14,941 nt of DNA from Planctomycetota bacterium (lineage in GTDB: Bacteria; Planctomycetota; UBA1135; UBA2386). Position 1 is the first letter of the stretch. Every line of letters starts with the position of its first letter. The notes under the pieces were generated by a model. That model was not told the origin of the DNA, searched no databases, and saw only the letters and a program-made list of their open reading frames with translations. The stretch is taken from NCBI GenBank assembly GCA_020425885.1, contig JAGQRA010000967.1:1-14941 (forward strand), in the 5' to 3' direction. The translations under genes and the position numbers were made by a program. Below are positions 1-7,353 of this stretch, in pieces.

Positions 1-740
1 ACCGGCTTGAGCTCGTTGACGAGCGCGATGTTGACGCAGCGGTAGATGTTCTCGAGCAGCTTGGCCGCCTCGGCGACCTCGGCGGAGTCGACGCGCACGA
101 CCTCGGTGATCGCCTGCGAATAGAGCTGGGTGGCGAGCGCGGTGCTGTTGTCGTCGATGCCGCCGACGAGCTTCGGGATCGACTGCGTGTCGTGGTCGCG
201 ACGACCCGGGTCCTCGCGCTCGGGGCTGTAGGCGACGAAGAAGTCGACGCCGGCCTCGAGCCCGGTGGCCTCGAGGATCGGCAGGCAATCACCGCGCGTC
301 GTGCCGGGATAGGTGGTCGACTCGAGCGAGATCAGCTGGCCCTTGCGCAACACCTTGGCGACCATCTCGGTCGACTTCACGATGTAGCTCATGTCGGGCT
401 CGCCGTGCTGACCCAGCGGCGTCGGCACGCAGAGGATGATGGCGTCGGCCTCGGCGAGCCGGCTCGGATCGGCCGTGGCCGCGAATCGCTCGGAGGCGGC
501 GAACTCCCGGACGAAACCCTCGCCGAGGTGCTTCAGGTAGGACTCGCCGCGATGCAGCATGTCGACCTTCTCCTGGTCGACGTCGTAGCCGAGCACCGGG
601 AAGCCGGCCTTGAAGAAGGCCCGGAGCAGGGGGAGCCCGACGTAGCCGAGGCCGACGATCCCGATGGTGGCCGTCTGGCTGCGGATCTTGGCTTCGAGTT
701 CGGTGGCAGCGGGAGTATCGACCATGCTGGATGCGGACAT
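1..740 (-). CDS. wbpA: UDP-N-acetylglucosamine 6-dehydrogenase family (WbpA/WecC-type nucleotide-sugar dehydrogenase), 3' part missing
   Basis: The visible 246 residues are the N-terminal half of a nucleotide-sugar dehydrogenase, which uses NAD to oxidise C6 of a UDP-sugar to a uronic acid for surface polysaccharide synthesis. The Rossmann motif GIVGLGYVG lies at residues 27-35. An ESTTYPGTT block (140-148), SPEREDPG (172-179) and KLLEN (227-231, the conserved Lys/Asn of the active site) follow. The SPERxDPG motif and the ELEAKI leader favour the WbpA/UDP-GlcNAc branch over UDP-glucose dehydrogenase (Ugd). The family is about 430-440 residues, so the catalytic cysteine and the C-terminal domain lie beyond the left edge. 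The start is ATG at 740-738; an in-frame ATG at 725-723 is an alternative. Neither has a strong Shine-Dalgarno sequence. The family is certain; the exact substrate is inferred. Confidence 0.9.
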   Translation of the reverse strand, partial: MSASSMVDTPAATELEAKIRSQTATIGIVGLGYVGLPLLRAFFKAGFPVLGYDVDQEKVDMLHRGESYLKHLGEGFVREFAASERFAATADPSRLAEADAIILCVPTPLGQHGEPDMSYIVKSTEMVAKVLRKGQLISLESTTYPGTTRGDCLPILEATGLEAGVDFFVAYSPEREDPGRRDHDTQSIPKLVGGIDDNSTALATQLYSQAITEVVRVDSAEVAEAAKLLENIYRCVNIALVNELKP

Positions 741-745
741 ATGAC

Positions 746-793
746 GTTGCGGAGCATCGGCATTCTGCCGACTGCGAGTGGAGGTTCCGCAAC
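746..793 (-). promoter_or_regulatory. Nested inverted repeat in the leader of the sugar dehydrogenase gene
   Basis: An 8-base inverted repeat (GTTGCGGA at 746-753, TCCGCAAC at 786-793) encloses a smaller hairpin, CGGCA-TTC-TGCCG (758-770). It lies directly upstream of the dehydrogenase start at 740, so it would be in the mRNA leader or act as an operator. The base pairing is seen directly; any function is inferred. Confidence 0.3.
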
Positions 794-810
794 GAAGTCC
801 GAGAACGTGA

Positions 811-837
811 CGCGCCCGGTCAGGCCAGAGGGGCGCG
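811..837 (-). terminator. Possible terminator hairpin after the secreted protein gene at 852-1976
   Basis: CGCGCCC (811-817) pairs with GGGCGCG (831-837) across a 13-base loop. The hairpin starts 14 bases past the stop codon of the upstream minus-strand gene. Only a weak T-containing stretch follows it, so a factor-assisted terminator is as likely as an intrinsic one. Confidence 0.35.
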
Positions 838-851
838 CCGCGCCGGTCGTC

Positions 852-1976
852 TCAGGTGCCGATGTAGATGTCGAGTCGCCAGGTCAACACGACCGGGCCC
901 GACACCGACGCCGGGTCGAGCCAGAAGCCCTGGGCGTTCATGTAGACCCCGCACAGCCAGGGGGCGCTCGGAATGGGCACCGAGAACGAGGCCGGGGAGC
1001 CGCCCCACGGTTGCGTGCCGACGACCGCGATCTGCGTCGGGTTGATCATGACTTCACCGGCGATTCCGGCGCCGCAGCCGAAACCGGCGAGCAGCGACGA
1101 CGACGGGCTCAGGCTCATGGCCAGACCGGCGATGGCGCTGTTGGTGAGTCGGCACGAGTTGGCGGGATCGTCGATGGCGATGCGGAAGGTGGCGTTGCCG
1201 AGCTGCGGCATGTTGCCGGTTGGGAACTCGCTGATGCTGTTGGGGGCGTTGCGACCACCGGTATCGGCGACGGGGATGACCGTGGCGGGTCCGCAGAGAC
1301 CGACCTCGATGTTGTCGAGCCCCCACGAGTCGTACTGGGACAGCGCCGAGAACCTGGCCGAGTCGAATGGCACGGTGCTGATGATGCCGACGAACGACGA
1401 CGGCAGCGTGCGCGGGCTGACCTGGATCAGGCCCTGGCTCACGCCGGCCAGGAACACCTCGATCTGAAACCCACCCAACGGCGCCTGGTCGGCGACGTAG
1501 GCCCCGGTCGCGTAGATCGGGACCAGGTACTGGACGGTGATCTCGCCGGTGGCGTAGACCGGGCTCGCGAGGTCGTTGCTGCAGAAGTTCGGCTCGGTCG
1601 GCAAGGTGCCGCTGACGAACATCGGGAACGGCAGGCTGGTGGAGGCGGTGGCGTACTGTGACGTCGGTCCGGGCCCGAATTGGGAGCTGCCGGTGAAGCC
1701 CGAGATCAGCGTCGACAGCAGCTGGTTGGTCAGCAGGGTCCCGCTCGGCAGGCCTTCCAAGTCGGCCAGCAGCAGGTTGCCGGCGGCGGCGGCGAACAAC
1801 GCGTGATCGTCGTAGCCGGTGGCGGTGAGGACCGAGCTGGTCGGTGGCTGTGGCACGACGATCGTCCCCGAAGTGGTCACGCCGATCGCGTTCGGATTGG
1901 TGTCCATCTGGCAGGTGAGATCGACGGACCAGATGCAGGCCATGGAGATCAGGCACAAGCCGGTCTTGGGAATCAT
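852..1976 (-). CDS. Secreted beta-sandwich (choice-of-anchor-like) protein with the planctomycete-type C-terminal module
   Basis: A 374-residue exported protein of unknown function. Residues 1-23 look like a signal sequence (Lys4, then a hydrophobic run), although the cleavage site is unclear. Residues about 67-227 resemble the 'choice-of-anchor' beta-sandwich family: they open with a DLEGLPSGTLLTNQ-like segment and end with FVGIIS...SWGLDNIEVG, the usual form of these extracellular domains. Residues about 240-374 form a second beta-rich module with PxLGNATFRI, a Gly/Cys-rich segment (FGCGAG) and a closing VPIPSAP...AQGFWLDP...IYIG pattern. A similar module is seen in three other secreted proteins of this window. 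The start is ATG at 1976-1974, with GAGG about 8 bases upstream. It is expressed away from the PGPGW gene at 2196. The fold assignment is moderately sure; the role is unknown. Confidence 0.75.
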   Translation of the reverse strand: MIPKTGLCLISMACIWSVDLTCQMDTNPNAIGVTTSGTIVVPQPPTSSVLTATGYDDHALFAAAAGNLLLADLEGLPSGTLLTNQLLSTLISGFTGSSQFGPGPTSQYATASTSLPFPMFVSGTLPTEPNFCSNDLASPVYATGEITVQYLVPIYATGAYVADQAPLGGFQIEVFLAGVSQGLIQVSPRTLPSSFVGIISTVPFDSARFSALSQYDSWGLDNIEVGLCGPATVIPVADTGGRNAPNSISEFPTGNMPQLGNATFRIAIDDPANSCRLTNSAIAGLAMSLSPSSSLLAGFGCGAGIAGEVMINPTQIAVVGTQPWGGSPASFSVPIPSAPWLCGVYMNAQGFWLDPASVSGPVVLTWRLDIYIGT

Positions 1977-2019
1977 GTTTGAGCCTCGGGTTTCGATTGA
2001 GCAGGTAGAGCCGTGGTGT

Positions 2020-2039
2020 GCGCCCCTTTCGAGGGGCGC
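2020..2039. promoter_or_regulatory. Perfect GC-rich hairpin in the divergent intergenic region
   Basis: GCGCCCCT (2020-2027) and AGGGGCGC (2032-2039) form a perfect 8-base stem around TTCG. It lies 44 bases upstream of the minus-strand start at 1976, within the 219-base gap shared with the plus-strand gene at 2196. It could be a 5' leader structure of the secreted protein mRNA or an operator. No convincing sigma-70 hexamers were found in the rest of this gap. Confidence 0.3.
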
Positions 2040-2195
2040 GAGCGCATTGGTCAGGCAAGCATAGCAGCCGCGGCCGCGTCCGCACGGGGGGCAGCTTCCG
2101 GTCGCGGTCGGGGCTGTCGCATTCCCGTATCCGATGCGGTGATCGTGAGGTCCGAACCCGGCGATTGCGCGGCCGCTGCGGCTACCATCTGCGCA

Positions 2196-2633
2196 ATGGG
2201 CGGTTTTCTCGCGCCGGAATGGTGGAACGACCTCTGGTCCTGGCTCGACGGCAATCAGGCCCTGATCTGGTGGTCGCTCATCGCCAGCATCGCATCGCTG
2301 GTGCTGGCGATCGTGCTGCTGCCGATCGTCGTCGTCCGGCTCGATGCCGACTACTTCGTGGCCGCGCGGAGCGAGTTGCGCAGCCAGCGGACCTTCGGTC
2401 GCTGGCTGCTGTTCGTCGGACGCAACCTGGTCGGCGTGCTGTTCGTCCTCGTCGGCTTCGTGCTGCTGTTCCTGCCCGGGCAGGGCCTGCTGATGATCTT
2501 CATCGGCCTCTTGATGGTCGATCTGCCGGGCAAGCGGGCGCTCGAGCTGCGCATCGTGCGGCGGCCGAAGATCCTGGCGCTGCTCAACGGCATGCGCCAG
2601 AAACGCGGCAGGGCGCCCTTCCGCATCGACTAG
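2196..2633 (+). CDS. Small membrane protein of the PGPGW family
   Basis: A 145-residue inner-membrane protein of unknown molecular role. The first helix spans about residues 23-47. A second hydrophobic segment (about 73-93) leads into the family signature LPGQG (93-97), then a hydrophobic re-entry (98-108), DLPGKR (109-114) and a basic C-terminal tail. This matches the 'PGPGW' putative transmembrane family: a hydrophobic stretch, a PGxG turn, a second hydrophobic stretch, then a charged tail. The frame stays open upstream to a GTG at 2013, but that extension is an Ala/Arg/Gly low-complexity stretch, so I chose the ATG at 2196. Its Shine-Dalgarno is weak. The last codons are built into the strong hairpin at 2611-2653. 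It is transcribed alone, divergent from the gene at 852-1976 and convergent with the Kelch gene. Confidence 0.75.
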   Translation: MGGFLAPEWWNDLWSWLDGNQALIWWSLIASIASLVLAIVLLPIVVVRLDADYFVAARSELRSQRTFGRWLLFVGRNLVGVLFVLVGFVLLFLPGQGLLMIFIGLLMVDLPGKRALELRIVRRPKILALLNGMRQKRGRAPFRID

Positions 2634-2653
2634 TCGGTTGCGAAAGGGCGCCC
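2611..2653. terminator. Long bidirectional terminator hairpin spanning the PGPGW stop codon
   Basis: GGGCGCCCTT (2611-2620) pairs with AAGGGCGCCC (2644-2653). After one mismatch the pairing continues inward through CGCA/TGCG to the central palindrome CGACTAGTCG (2627-2636), giving about 18 base pairs. The TAG stop (2631-2633) sits in the loop. It lies between two convergent genes. There is no T tract on either side, as is common in GC-rich genomes. Confidence 0.65.
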
Positions 2654-2660
2654 TGTCGAT

Positions 2661-2695
2661 CCCGCGCCGATGGCGGCGCGGGGTGCAGGCGCACC
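2661..2695. terminator. Two further tandem hairpins between convergent genes
   Basis: CCCGCGCCG (2661-2669) pairs perfectly with CGGCGCGGG (2674-2682) around a 4-base loop. Next to it GGTGC (2682-2686) pairs with GCACC (2691-2695) around AGGC. Together with the hairpin at 2611-2653 they fill the gap between the PGPGW and Kelch stops. They sit 2 bases past the Kelch stop codon on the minus strand, so they most likely terminate that transcript. Confidence 0.5.
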
Positions 2696-2697
2696 GA

Positions 2698-4287
2698 TCA
2701 GAGGGCGCCGATGGCGCCGGCGATCGCGTTGGTGCTGGTCAGGCCGGTGACGACGCTCGAGGCGTTGAGCTCGAGGCTGAGCATCTGGGTGTTGAGCGTG
2801 ATGCCGGAGAAGACCGGGTCGCTCGGGATGCCGAGCGACAGCGAGGCCTGGCCGGCCGACGGCAGCAGCAGCAGGATGGCATCGTTGTTGACCAGCAGGT
2901 TGCAGCCGGCGCCGGCGAGCGGGAACAGGTTCTGCAGCGGAGTGTTCTGGGTGCCGAAGCCGACGACGCCGAAGCCGAGCGCCAGGGCCGGGAAGCCCGA
3001 GCCGGTCAGGTGCCAGTTGCGGCCGGTCCAGGGATCATCGTTGGCGACCATGCTCATCGGGCCGCCGGCGCCAGTGCAGCCGGTGCCGTTGCTGGTCGAG
3101 GTCGCGATCGGGCTGGCCTGGTACTCGAAGATGTAGAGTGGGTTGCTGTTGGCGTAGTTCGGGCGTTGGCCCGCGAGCTTGTAGATCTTGCCGGTCGAGG
3201 GCAGGAACGCGGCGGCGTAGCGGCTGTTGCGGCCGAGCACGCCACCGCTGTCGAGGCCGTCGCGCAGAGCCTCGTAGTTCGTCGTCGTCGTGTTGTCGAC
3301 CTGCGGGTTGGCGTAGAGCGTCCACTCGTTGGTCAGGCAGTCGAACTCGTTGGTGTACTGCGAGGGCGAGCCGCCGTACTCGTTGCCGATCGCCGTCTGG
3401 TAGAGCGTGCCGGTGCCGGCGCCGATGCCTTGGCCGCCCTGCATGACGACGCGCTGGCGGATCGGGTCGTAGACCGCCTGGTTGGCATTGACGCTCGCCG
3501 GGAACGAGTTGACACCCGGGACGCCGGCGTTGAGCAGCGTCCAGTCGGCGCCGGTCCAGGCCCAGGCGTCGAGCTTGCGCGGGTCGGTCGCGGAGTTGCC
3601 GTCGATGCCGCCGCAGAGGAAGATGTCATTGAAGTCGGTGCGGGTGCAGAGGCTGGCCTGCGAGCGCGCCGAAGGCACGTTCGTCGGGCTCATCTGGACC
3701 CACGTGTTGCCGAGGAACAGCCAGGTCTCCGAGCTGTAGGTCGGCGTCAGCGAGTCCTGGCCGCCGAACACCAGCATGCCGGTCGTGATCGGGTCCCAGG
3801 CCATGCTGGCGTGCTGGCGCGCCGTCGGGGCCGGTCCGGTGGTCGGGGTGACGTCGGTCCAGGCGTTGGCGACGGGGTCGTACTCCCAGATGTCGCCGAG
3901 CAGGTTGTTGGTCGCGCCGCGGTCATTGCCGCCGTAGATCACGAGCTTGTTCGTCGCCGAGTTCCACGCGCAGGCGTGCCGGCCGCGGGCGGGGGGCAGG
4001 GTTCCGGCCGGGAGCAGCGGCGTCGCGCTGATGCCATCGAACTCGTAGAGATCGTTGAGCACGACCGAAGTGTTGTTGCCGGAGCAGCCGCCGAACAGGT
4101 AGACGCGGTCGTTGCTGGCGGCGCCGGGCATGTCGGCGCGCTGCGGGATCTCGTTGGCGAGCGAGGTCGTGACCCGCTCCCAGGTTGCGCGCGGGGCCGC
4201 GCGGAGCACCGAGACGGGCGAGGGGATCTGCGCGATCGCCGTGGCGGCGAAGAGCGGAAGGACTGAGAACGCGACTGAGTTACGCAT
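2698..4287 (-). CDS. Secreted six-blade Kelch beta-propeller protein with the shared C-terminal module
   Basis: A 529-residue exported protein. Residues 1-20 are a clear signal peptide (MRNSVAF..., cleavage after ATAIAQ). Residues about 55-392 hold six Kelch-type repeats, each with a VY-x-FGG or similar strand and a later W/Y: VYLFGG, LVIYGG...IWEYDP..AWTDV, MLVFGG...TWVQM, IFLCGG...WTLL, VVMQGG...NEWTLY and IYKLAG...IFEYQ. Six blades are enough for a closed propeller, usually a protein- or glycan-binding scaffold. The last ~125 residues, starting near GTGCTGAGG (~400), form the beta-rich module seen in three other proteins here (GIPSDP near the end, then a hydrophobic tail). I chose the ATG at 4287 over an in-frame TTG at 4311 because AGGA lies 9 bases upstream and the signal peptide then starts cleanly. 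The gene is 93 bases downstream of top6A on the same strand. Its ligand is unknown. Confidence 0.85.
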   Translation of the reverse strand: MRNSVAFSVLPLFAATAIAQIPSPVSVLRAAPRATWERVTTSLANEIPQRADMPGAASNDRVYLFGGCSGNNTSVVLNDLYEFDGISATPLLPAGTLPPARGRHACAWNSATNKLVIYGGNDRGATNNLLGDIWEYDPVANAWTDVTPTTGPAPTARQHASMAWDPITTGMLVFGGQDSLTPTYSSETWLFLGNTWVQMSPTNVPSARSQASLCTRTDFNDIFLCGGIDGNSATDPRKLDAWAWTGADWTLLNAGVPGVNSFPASVNANQAVYDPIRQRVVMQGGQGIGAGTGTLYQTAIGNEYGGSPSQYTNEFDCLTNEWTLYANPQVDNTTTTNYEALRDGLDSGGVLGRNSRYAAAFLPSTGKIYKLAGQRPNYANSNPLYIFEYQASPIATSTSNGTGCTGAGGPMSMVANDDPWTGRNWHLTGSGFPALALGFGVVGFGTQNTPLQNLFPLAGAGCNLLVNNDAILLLLPSAGQASLSLGIPSDPVFSGITLNTQMLSLELNASSVVTGLTSTNAIAGAIGAL

Positions 4288-4337
4288 TGGCGGATATCCT
4301 GGAGTTGGCAAGAGAATGGTACCGCACGCATGGCGCT

Positions 4338-4355
4338 GGTTTCGGGCCCGAAGCC
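4338..4355. promoter_or_regulatory. Palindrome between top6A and the Kelch gene
   Basis: TTCGGGCCCGAA (4341-4352) is a perfect 12-base palindrome. It extends, with one mismatched pair, to GG...CC at 4338-4339 and 4354-4355. It lies 25 or more bases past the top6A stop and about 50 bases before the Kelch ATG. It could therefore be an operator for the Kelch gene or a terminator stem for the top6 operon. A second self-complementary stretch, GCCGCCGGCGGC (4366-4377), lies right at the top6A stop. Confidence 0.3.
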
Positions 4356-4380
4356 AACCGAATCTGCCGCCGGCGGCCGC

Positions 4381-5562
4381 CTACGGCAGGAATTTCTTCG
4401 GGTCCCTCAGCTTCTGCGGCAGGTACTCGTCGATGACGAAGTTGAGCCCCCACTTCGCCAGCGCCTGCTGCTCGGCGCGGACCCCCATCTTCAGCATCTG
4501 CTGGATGGCCTTCTGCCACTCCTTGTGGGCCTGGAAGAACGGGTCGTTCTTGAGCGCGTCCTTGGCGCGCTTGATGTCGACGTCCTTCAGCGGGTGGGTC
4601 GCGTCCTGCAGCTCGAAGTCGAGGATGTCCTGCGGCGTAACGCCGAGGTAGCGCGCCTGTGGCACGCAGAAGAACTGGTTCAGGTGGACGGCGTTGCCCG
4701 AGCCGACCTTCAAGGTGCGGTAGATGTTGCTGATGCCGTACGGGTCGCAGTCGTTGAAGCAGTAGACCGGCAGCTCGTGGTCATCGGAAAGCTTGCGCAC
4801 GAAGCGGCGCGTGCTGCGGGTCGGCACGCCCGAGGTGCCGATGATGATGCAGTTGCTGTCGCGCCACCACTTGTGCTCGTGCAGCCGCGAGAACATGCCG
4901 CCGGTCTCGATCACCAGCACGAACTTCGCCTTGGTCTCGAACCGGAAATGCTCGACCGAGTTCGGAATCGTGTACGAGCCGCTGCCCTGCTTGGTGCAGT
5001 CGATGCGCTCCTCGGCGCCGGTCTCGCGGTCGCGATCGATGACGATCAGCTGGCCGGCGACGAGGCCGCCGTGATCCTCCGGGCGGAAACGCAGCTGCTC
5101 GCGCGTGACGCCCTGCAGGCTGAACAGCGCCTCGATGTCGTCCATCGCTGCGTCCGACTCGGGCTGCGAGGCGAACTTCGCCTCGCCCCAGTTCTTGCTG
5201 ACGTAGTAGGCCTCTCGCTTGGTGGCGAAGTCGTCCTCCTCGACCATCGTCTTGCTCATCGACATCAGCCGCAGCGACTGGGCGAAGGTCTTGACGCTGT
5301 TGACGGTCAGCGTGCGCTCGACGCGGCCGCGGCCCATCTGGAAGCCGCCCTTCTTGTCGTAGCGCGCGTTCTTGAGCGAGCGCTCGGGGAACTTGAGCTC
5401 GGGCTTCTCGAGCTTCTGGATGCGGGCGTAGACGTGCTCGGCGCATTGCACGACCTGGTCGACGGTGACCTTGTCGAGCCGGCTCATCGGCTTGCGCGGC
5501 TTCTTCTCGGCCGTCTTCTTGCTGAATCGGGGGCCCTTCTGCGTCGTCTTCTTGGCGGCCAT
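4381..5562 (-). CDS. top6A: DNA topoisomerase VI subunit A (Spo11-like cleavage subunit)
   Basis: A 393-residue DNA-cleaving subunit of the type IIB topoisomerase. It makes a staggered double-strand break through a tyrosyl-DNA link and works as an A2B2 complex with Top6B. The winged-helix 5Y-CAP domain carries REAYY (116-120); by comparison with Spo11 the second Tyr, Y120, is the catalytic residue. The Toprim domain shows VIETGG (217-222, acidic E219) and FNDCDPYG (269-276, D271 and D273, Mg-binding). An RS-T-RR segment (249-253) and LKVGS (284-288) also match the family. Length is normal for Top6A apart from a Lys/Arg-rich N-terminal tail of about 25 residues, probably disordered. The start is ATG at 5562 with AGGAG 6 bases upstream. 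It follows top6B by 9 bases in one operon. The identification is firm. Confidence 0.97.
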   Translation of the reverse strand: MAAKKTTQKGPRFSKKTAEKKPRKPMSRLDKVTVDQVVQCAEHVYARIQKLEKPELKFPERSLKNARYDKKGGFQMGRGRVERTLTVNSVKTFAQSLRLMSMSKTMVEEDDFATKREAYYVSKNWGEAKFASQPESDAAMDDIEALFSLQGVTREQLRFRPEDHGGLVAGQLIVIDRDRETGAEERIDCTKQGSGSYTIPNSVEHFRFETKAKFVLVIETGGMFSRLHEHKWWRDSNCIIIGTSGVPTRSTRRFVRKLSDDHELPVYCFNDCDPYGISNIYRTLKVGSGNAVHLNQFFCVPQARYLGVTPQDILDFELQDATHPLKDVDIKRAKDALKNDPFFQAHKEWQKAIQQMLKMGVRAEQQALAKWGLNFVIDEYLPQKLRDPKKFLP

Positions 5563-5568
5563 TCTCTG

Positions 5569-5573
5569 CTCCT
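5569..5573 (-). promoter_or_regulatory. top6A ribosome binding site overlapping the top6B stop codon
   Basis: On the minus strand the sequence reads TAGGAGCAGAGAATG. The TAG stop of top6B (5574-5572) shares bases with the AGGAG Shine-Dalgarno of top6A, which is 6 bases from the ATG. This fixes the top6A start and suggests translational coupling, which would help equal synthesis of the two subunits. Confidence 0.8.
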
Positions 5574-7323
5574 ACAGCTTGCGGCTGCGTTCGAGGACAT
5601 CGGTGAGGTTGCTGGCGGCCTGGTCGACCGCCTTGTCGTCGAGATCGAGGATCTCGCGCAACGCCTCGATCAGGTGCGGAATGTACATCTCGATGTAGTT
5701 GCGCTTCTTGAATTCGCCGGCGAGCTTCTTGCCCTTGCGGACGTGGATGCCGACCCTGCGGCCGCACTCCTGCAGCGCCAGCTTGAGCTCGGCCTGGATC
5801 TCGGGATAGCCGGCGATGGCCTCCTTCGACTCGCTGGTGAACGGCACCCAGACCGAGGCGATGTGGACGAACACGACCATCGGCCCGATCGGCAGCGCGC
5901 CGCGCGGCTGGGTCAGGCCGTAGTTCTTCCAGTTCATGCCGATCACGGCCTTGGTGATCGCGCACGCCGATTGCTGGAACAACAGCGGCACGCGGTTGGC
6001 ATAGCGGATCAGCTTGATCGGGTCGTCGGCGCCGCCCATCAGCGCCTCCTGGTTCTGCTGCTTCTTGGTGACCGCGATGATCTTGCCGGTCTCGGTCATC
6101 TCGAGCGTCTCGCCGATCTTGCCGTAGGCGATGCCGACCTCGACCGCGAACGGGCGACCGCGATAGACGACCGGTGACCGTGAGGCGGCGATGTAGAAGT
6201 CGGCTTCGACCTCCTTGCGCAGGCCTTTGATGATCAGCTCCTCGCCGATCGGCGCGATGCACGACAGCGGCGGGGCCTTGATCCTGGTAGCGTCGATCGC
6301 CTTCTTCAGCTTGCCGACGTCGTTGTTGGCCAGCCGCCGCGGGTTGGTGGTCGGGGTGATGCCGGCCTTGTCGCAGATCTCCTTGGCGACCTTGGGGCCG
6401 ACGCGCGAGAAGTCGCCCTGCAGGAAGGCCGACACCGTGCGGTTGTCGCTCTCCTGCATCATCTTCTGCAGGATGCCGAGCTCGACACCGTGCGGGTGCG
6501 GCTTGATCTCCTCGACCTCCTTCGGCAGCTCCTTGGTGGCGCGGTCGTAGACCGTCTCGTTGCCGTCGGGGTCGACGTAGGTGATCAGGACGTGCGGGTT
6601 GGCGACCGCGCACAGCTTGATGAACTCCTCGACCGAGCGCTGGCCGCGGCGGTACTCGCCTTCGAGGTCGATCGCGACCTCGGTGCCGTGGTCCTTGTCC
6701 CACTCGATCTCACGGTCGGTCCACAGCGGCTTGTTCTTGGCCGAGTCGATGCGGATGTCGAAGGCCAGCGGGATGGCGCGGCGGCTGGTGCGGCTGCGGA
6801 CCCGCACCGCGTTGCCGGTCGTCAGCTGGCCGTACATGCCGGCCGCCGAGATGCCGATGCCCTGCTGGCCGCGGCTCTGCCGCAGCCGGTGGAACTTCGA
6901 GCCGTAGAGCAGCTTGCCGAACACGTTCGGCACCTGCGCCTTGACGATGCCGGGGCCGTTGTCCTCGACGATCATCGTGAACTGGTTGTCGTGGCCCGGC
7001 ACGCGGCGGATCTCGACCCGCAGGTCGGGCAGGATGCGCGCCTCCTCGCAGGCGTCGAGGCTGTTGTCGATCGCCTCCTTGACGGCGGTCAAGAGCGCCT
7101 TGCGCGGGCTGTCGAAGCCGAGCAGGTGGCGGTTCTTGGTGAAGAACTCGCTGACCGAGATCTCGCGCTGGCGCTTCGCCATCGACTCGGCGTTCTCGGT
7201 GCGGGGTTTGCCTGTGCCTCCCGAGGGACCGGGCCTGTTCGGCTTGTTCGCCGCCATGTCATCCGCCTCTGCTGTGTTCGATCCGGCGAACAGCTGACCC
7301 TGTCCGCTTGCGTTGCTCATCAT
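5572..7323 (-). CDS. top6B: DNA topoisomerase VI subunit B (GHKL ATPase subunit)
   Basis: A 583-residue ATPase subunit. ATP binding dimerises Top6B and gates strand passage through the break made by Top6A. Visible elements in order: a disordered N-terminal tail of about 47 residues; the GHKL N-box EAIDNSLDA (83-91); DNGPGI (121-126); the glycine-rich ATP lid [16 protein letters not shown] (150-165); DHGTEV (211-216); an H2TH segment (about 274-322); and the transducer domain with RYANRVPLL (440-448) and the WKNY motif (465-468), which matches the DNA-contacting WKxY motif of archaeal Top6B. The minus strand reads GTG-ATG-ATG at 7326-7318 after GGAGG. I chose the ATG at 7323; the GTG at 7326 is equally good, and ATG at 7257 is a later option. 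The open frame continues upstream to 7533, but that part is low-complexity with no signal. It is first in the operon with top6A. Confidence 0.96.
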   Translation of the reverse strand: MMSNASGQGQLFAGSNTAEADDMAANKPNRPGPSGGTGKPRTENAESMAKRQREISVSEFFTKNRHLLGFDSPRKALLTAVKEAIDNSLDACEEARILPDLRVEIRRVPGHDNQFTMIVEDNGPGIVKAQVPNVFGKLLYGSKFHRLRQSRGQQGIGISAAGMYGQLTTGNAVRVRSRTSRRAIPLAFDIRIDSAKNKPLWTDREIEWDKDHGTEVAIDLEGEYRRGQRSVEEFIKLCAVANPHVLITYVDPDGNETVYDRATKELPKEVEEIKPHPHGVELGILQKMMQESDNRTVSAFLQGDFSRVGPKVAKEICDKAGITPTTNPRRLANNDVGKLKKAIDATRIKAPPLSCIAPIGEELIIKGLRKEVEADFYIAASRSPVVYRGRPFAVEVGIAYGKIGETLEMTETGKIIAVTKKQQNQEALMGGADDPIKLIRYANRVPLLFQQSACAITKAVIGMNWKNYGLTQPRGALPIGPMVVFVHIASVWVPFTSESKEAIAGYPEIQAELKLALQECGRRVGIHVRKGKKLAGEFKKRNYIEMYIPHLIEALREILDLDDKAVDQAASNLTDVLERSRKL

Positions 7324-7334
7324 CACTGTCGCCC

Positions 7335-7339
7335 CCTCC
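7335..7339 (-). promoter_or_regulatory. top6B ribosome binding site
   Basis: GGAGG on the minus strand lies 8 bases before a GTG (7326) and 11 bases before the first ATG (7323). It argues against the longer upstream reading frame as the real start. Confidence 0.6.
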
Positions 7340-7353
7340 GTGTGGTGGCCGAG

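Noticed and set aside
192..1661. A 489-codon plus-strand open frame opposite the sugar dehydrogenase and secreted protein
   Set aside because: It runs across the boundary of two supported minus-strand genes and has low-complexity composition.
2013..2195. Upstream extension of the PGPGW gene to a GTG
   Set aside because: The extra 61 residues are Ala/Arg/Gly low complexity and include the hairpin at 2020-2039; the membrane protein is complete from the ATG at 2196.
2638..4266. A 542-codon plus-strand frame opposite the Kelch gene
   Set aside because: Arg/Val/Ala-rich shadow. The minus strand shows a signal peptide and six Kelch repeats.
4330..6177. A 615-codon plus-strand open frame opposite top6A and the end of top6B
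   Set aside because: Leu/Ala/Asp/Val-rich translation without motifs; it is the antisense shadow of the topoisomerase VI genes, which carry all family motifs.
4781..6703. A 640-codon minus-strand frame overlapping both topoisomerase VI genes
   Set aside because: Same-strand out-of-frame shadow, extremely Arg-rich and without any conserved motif.
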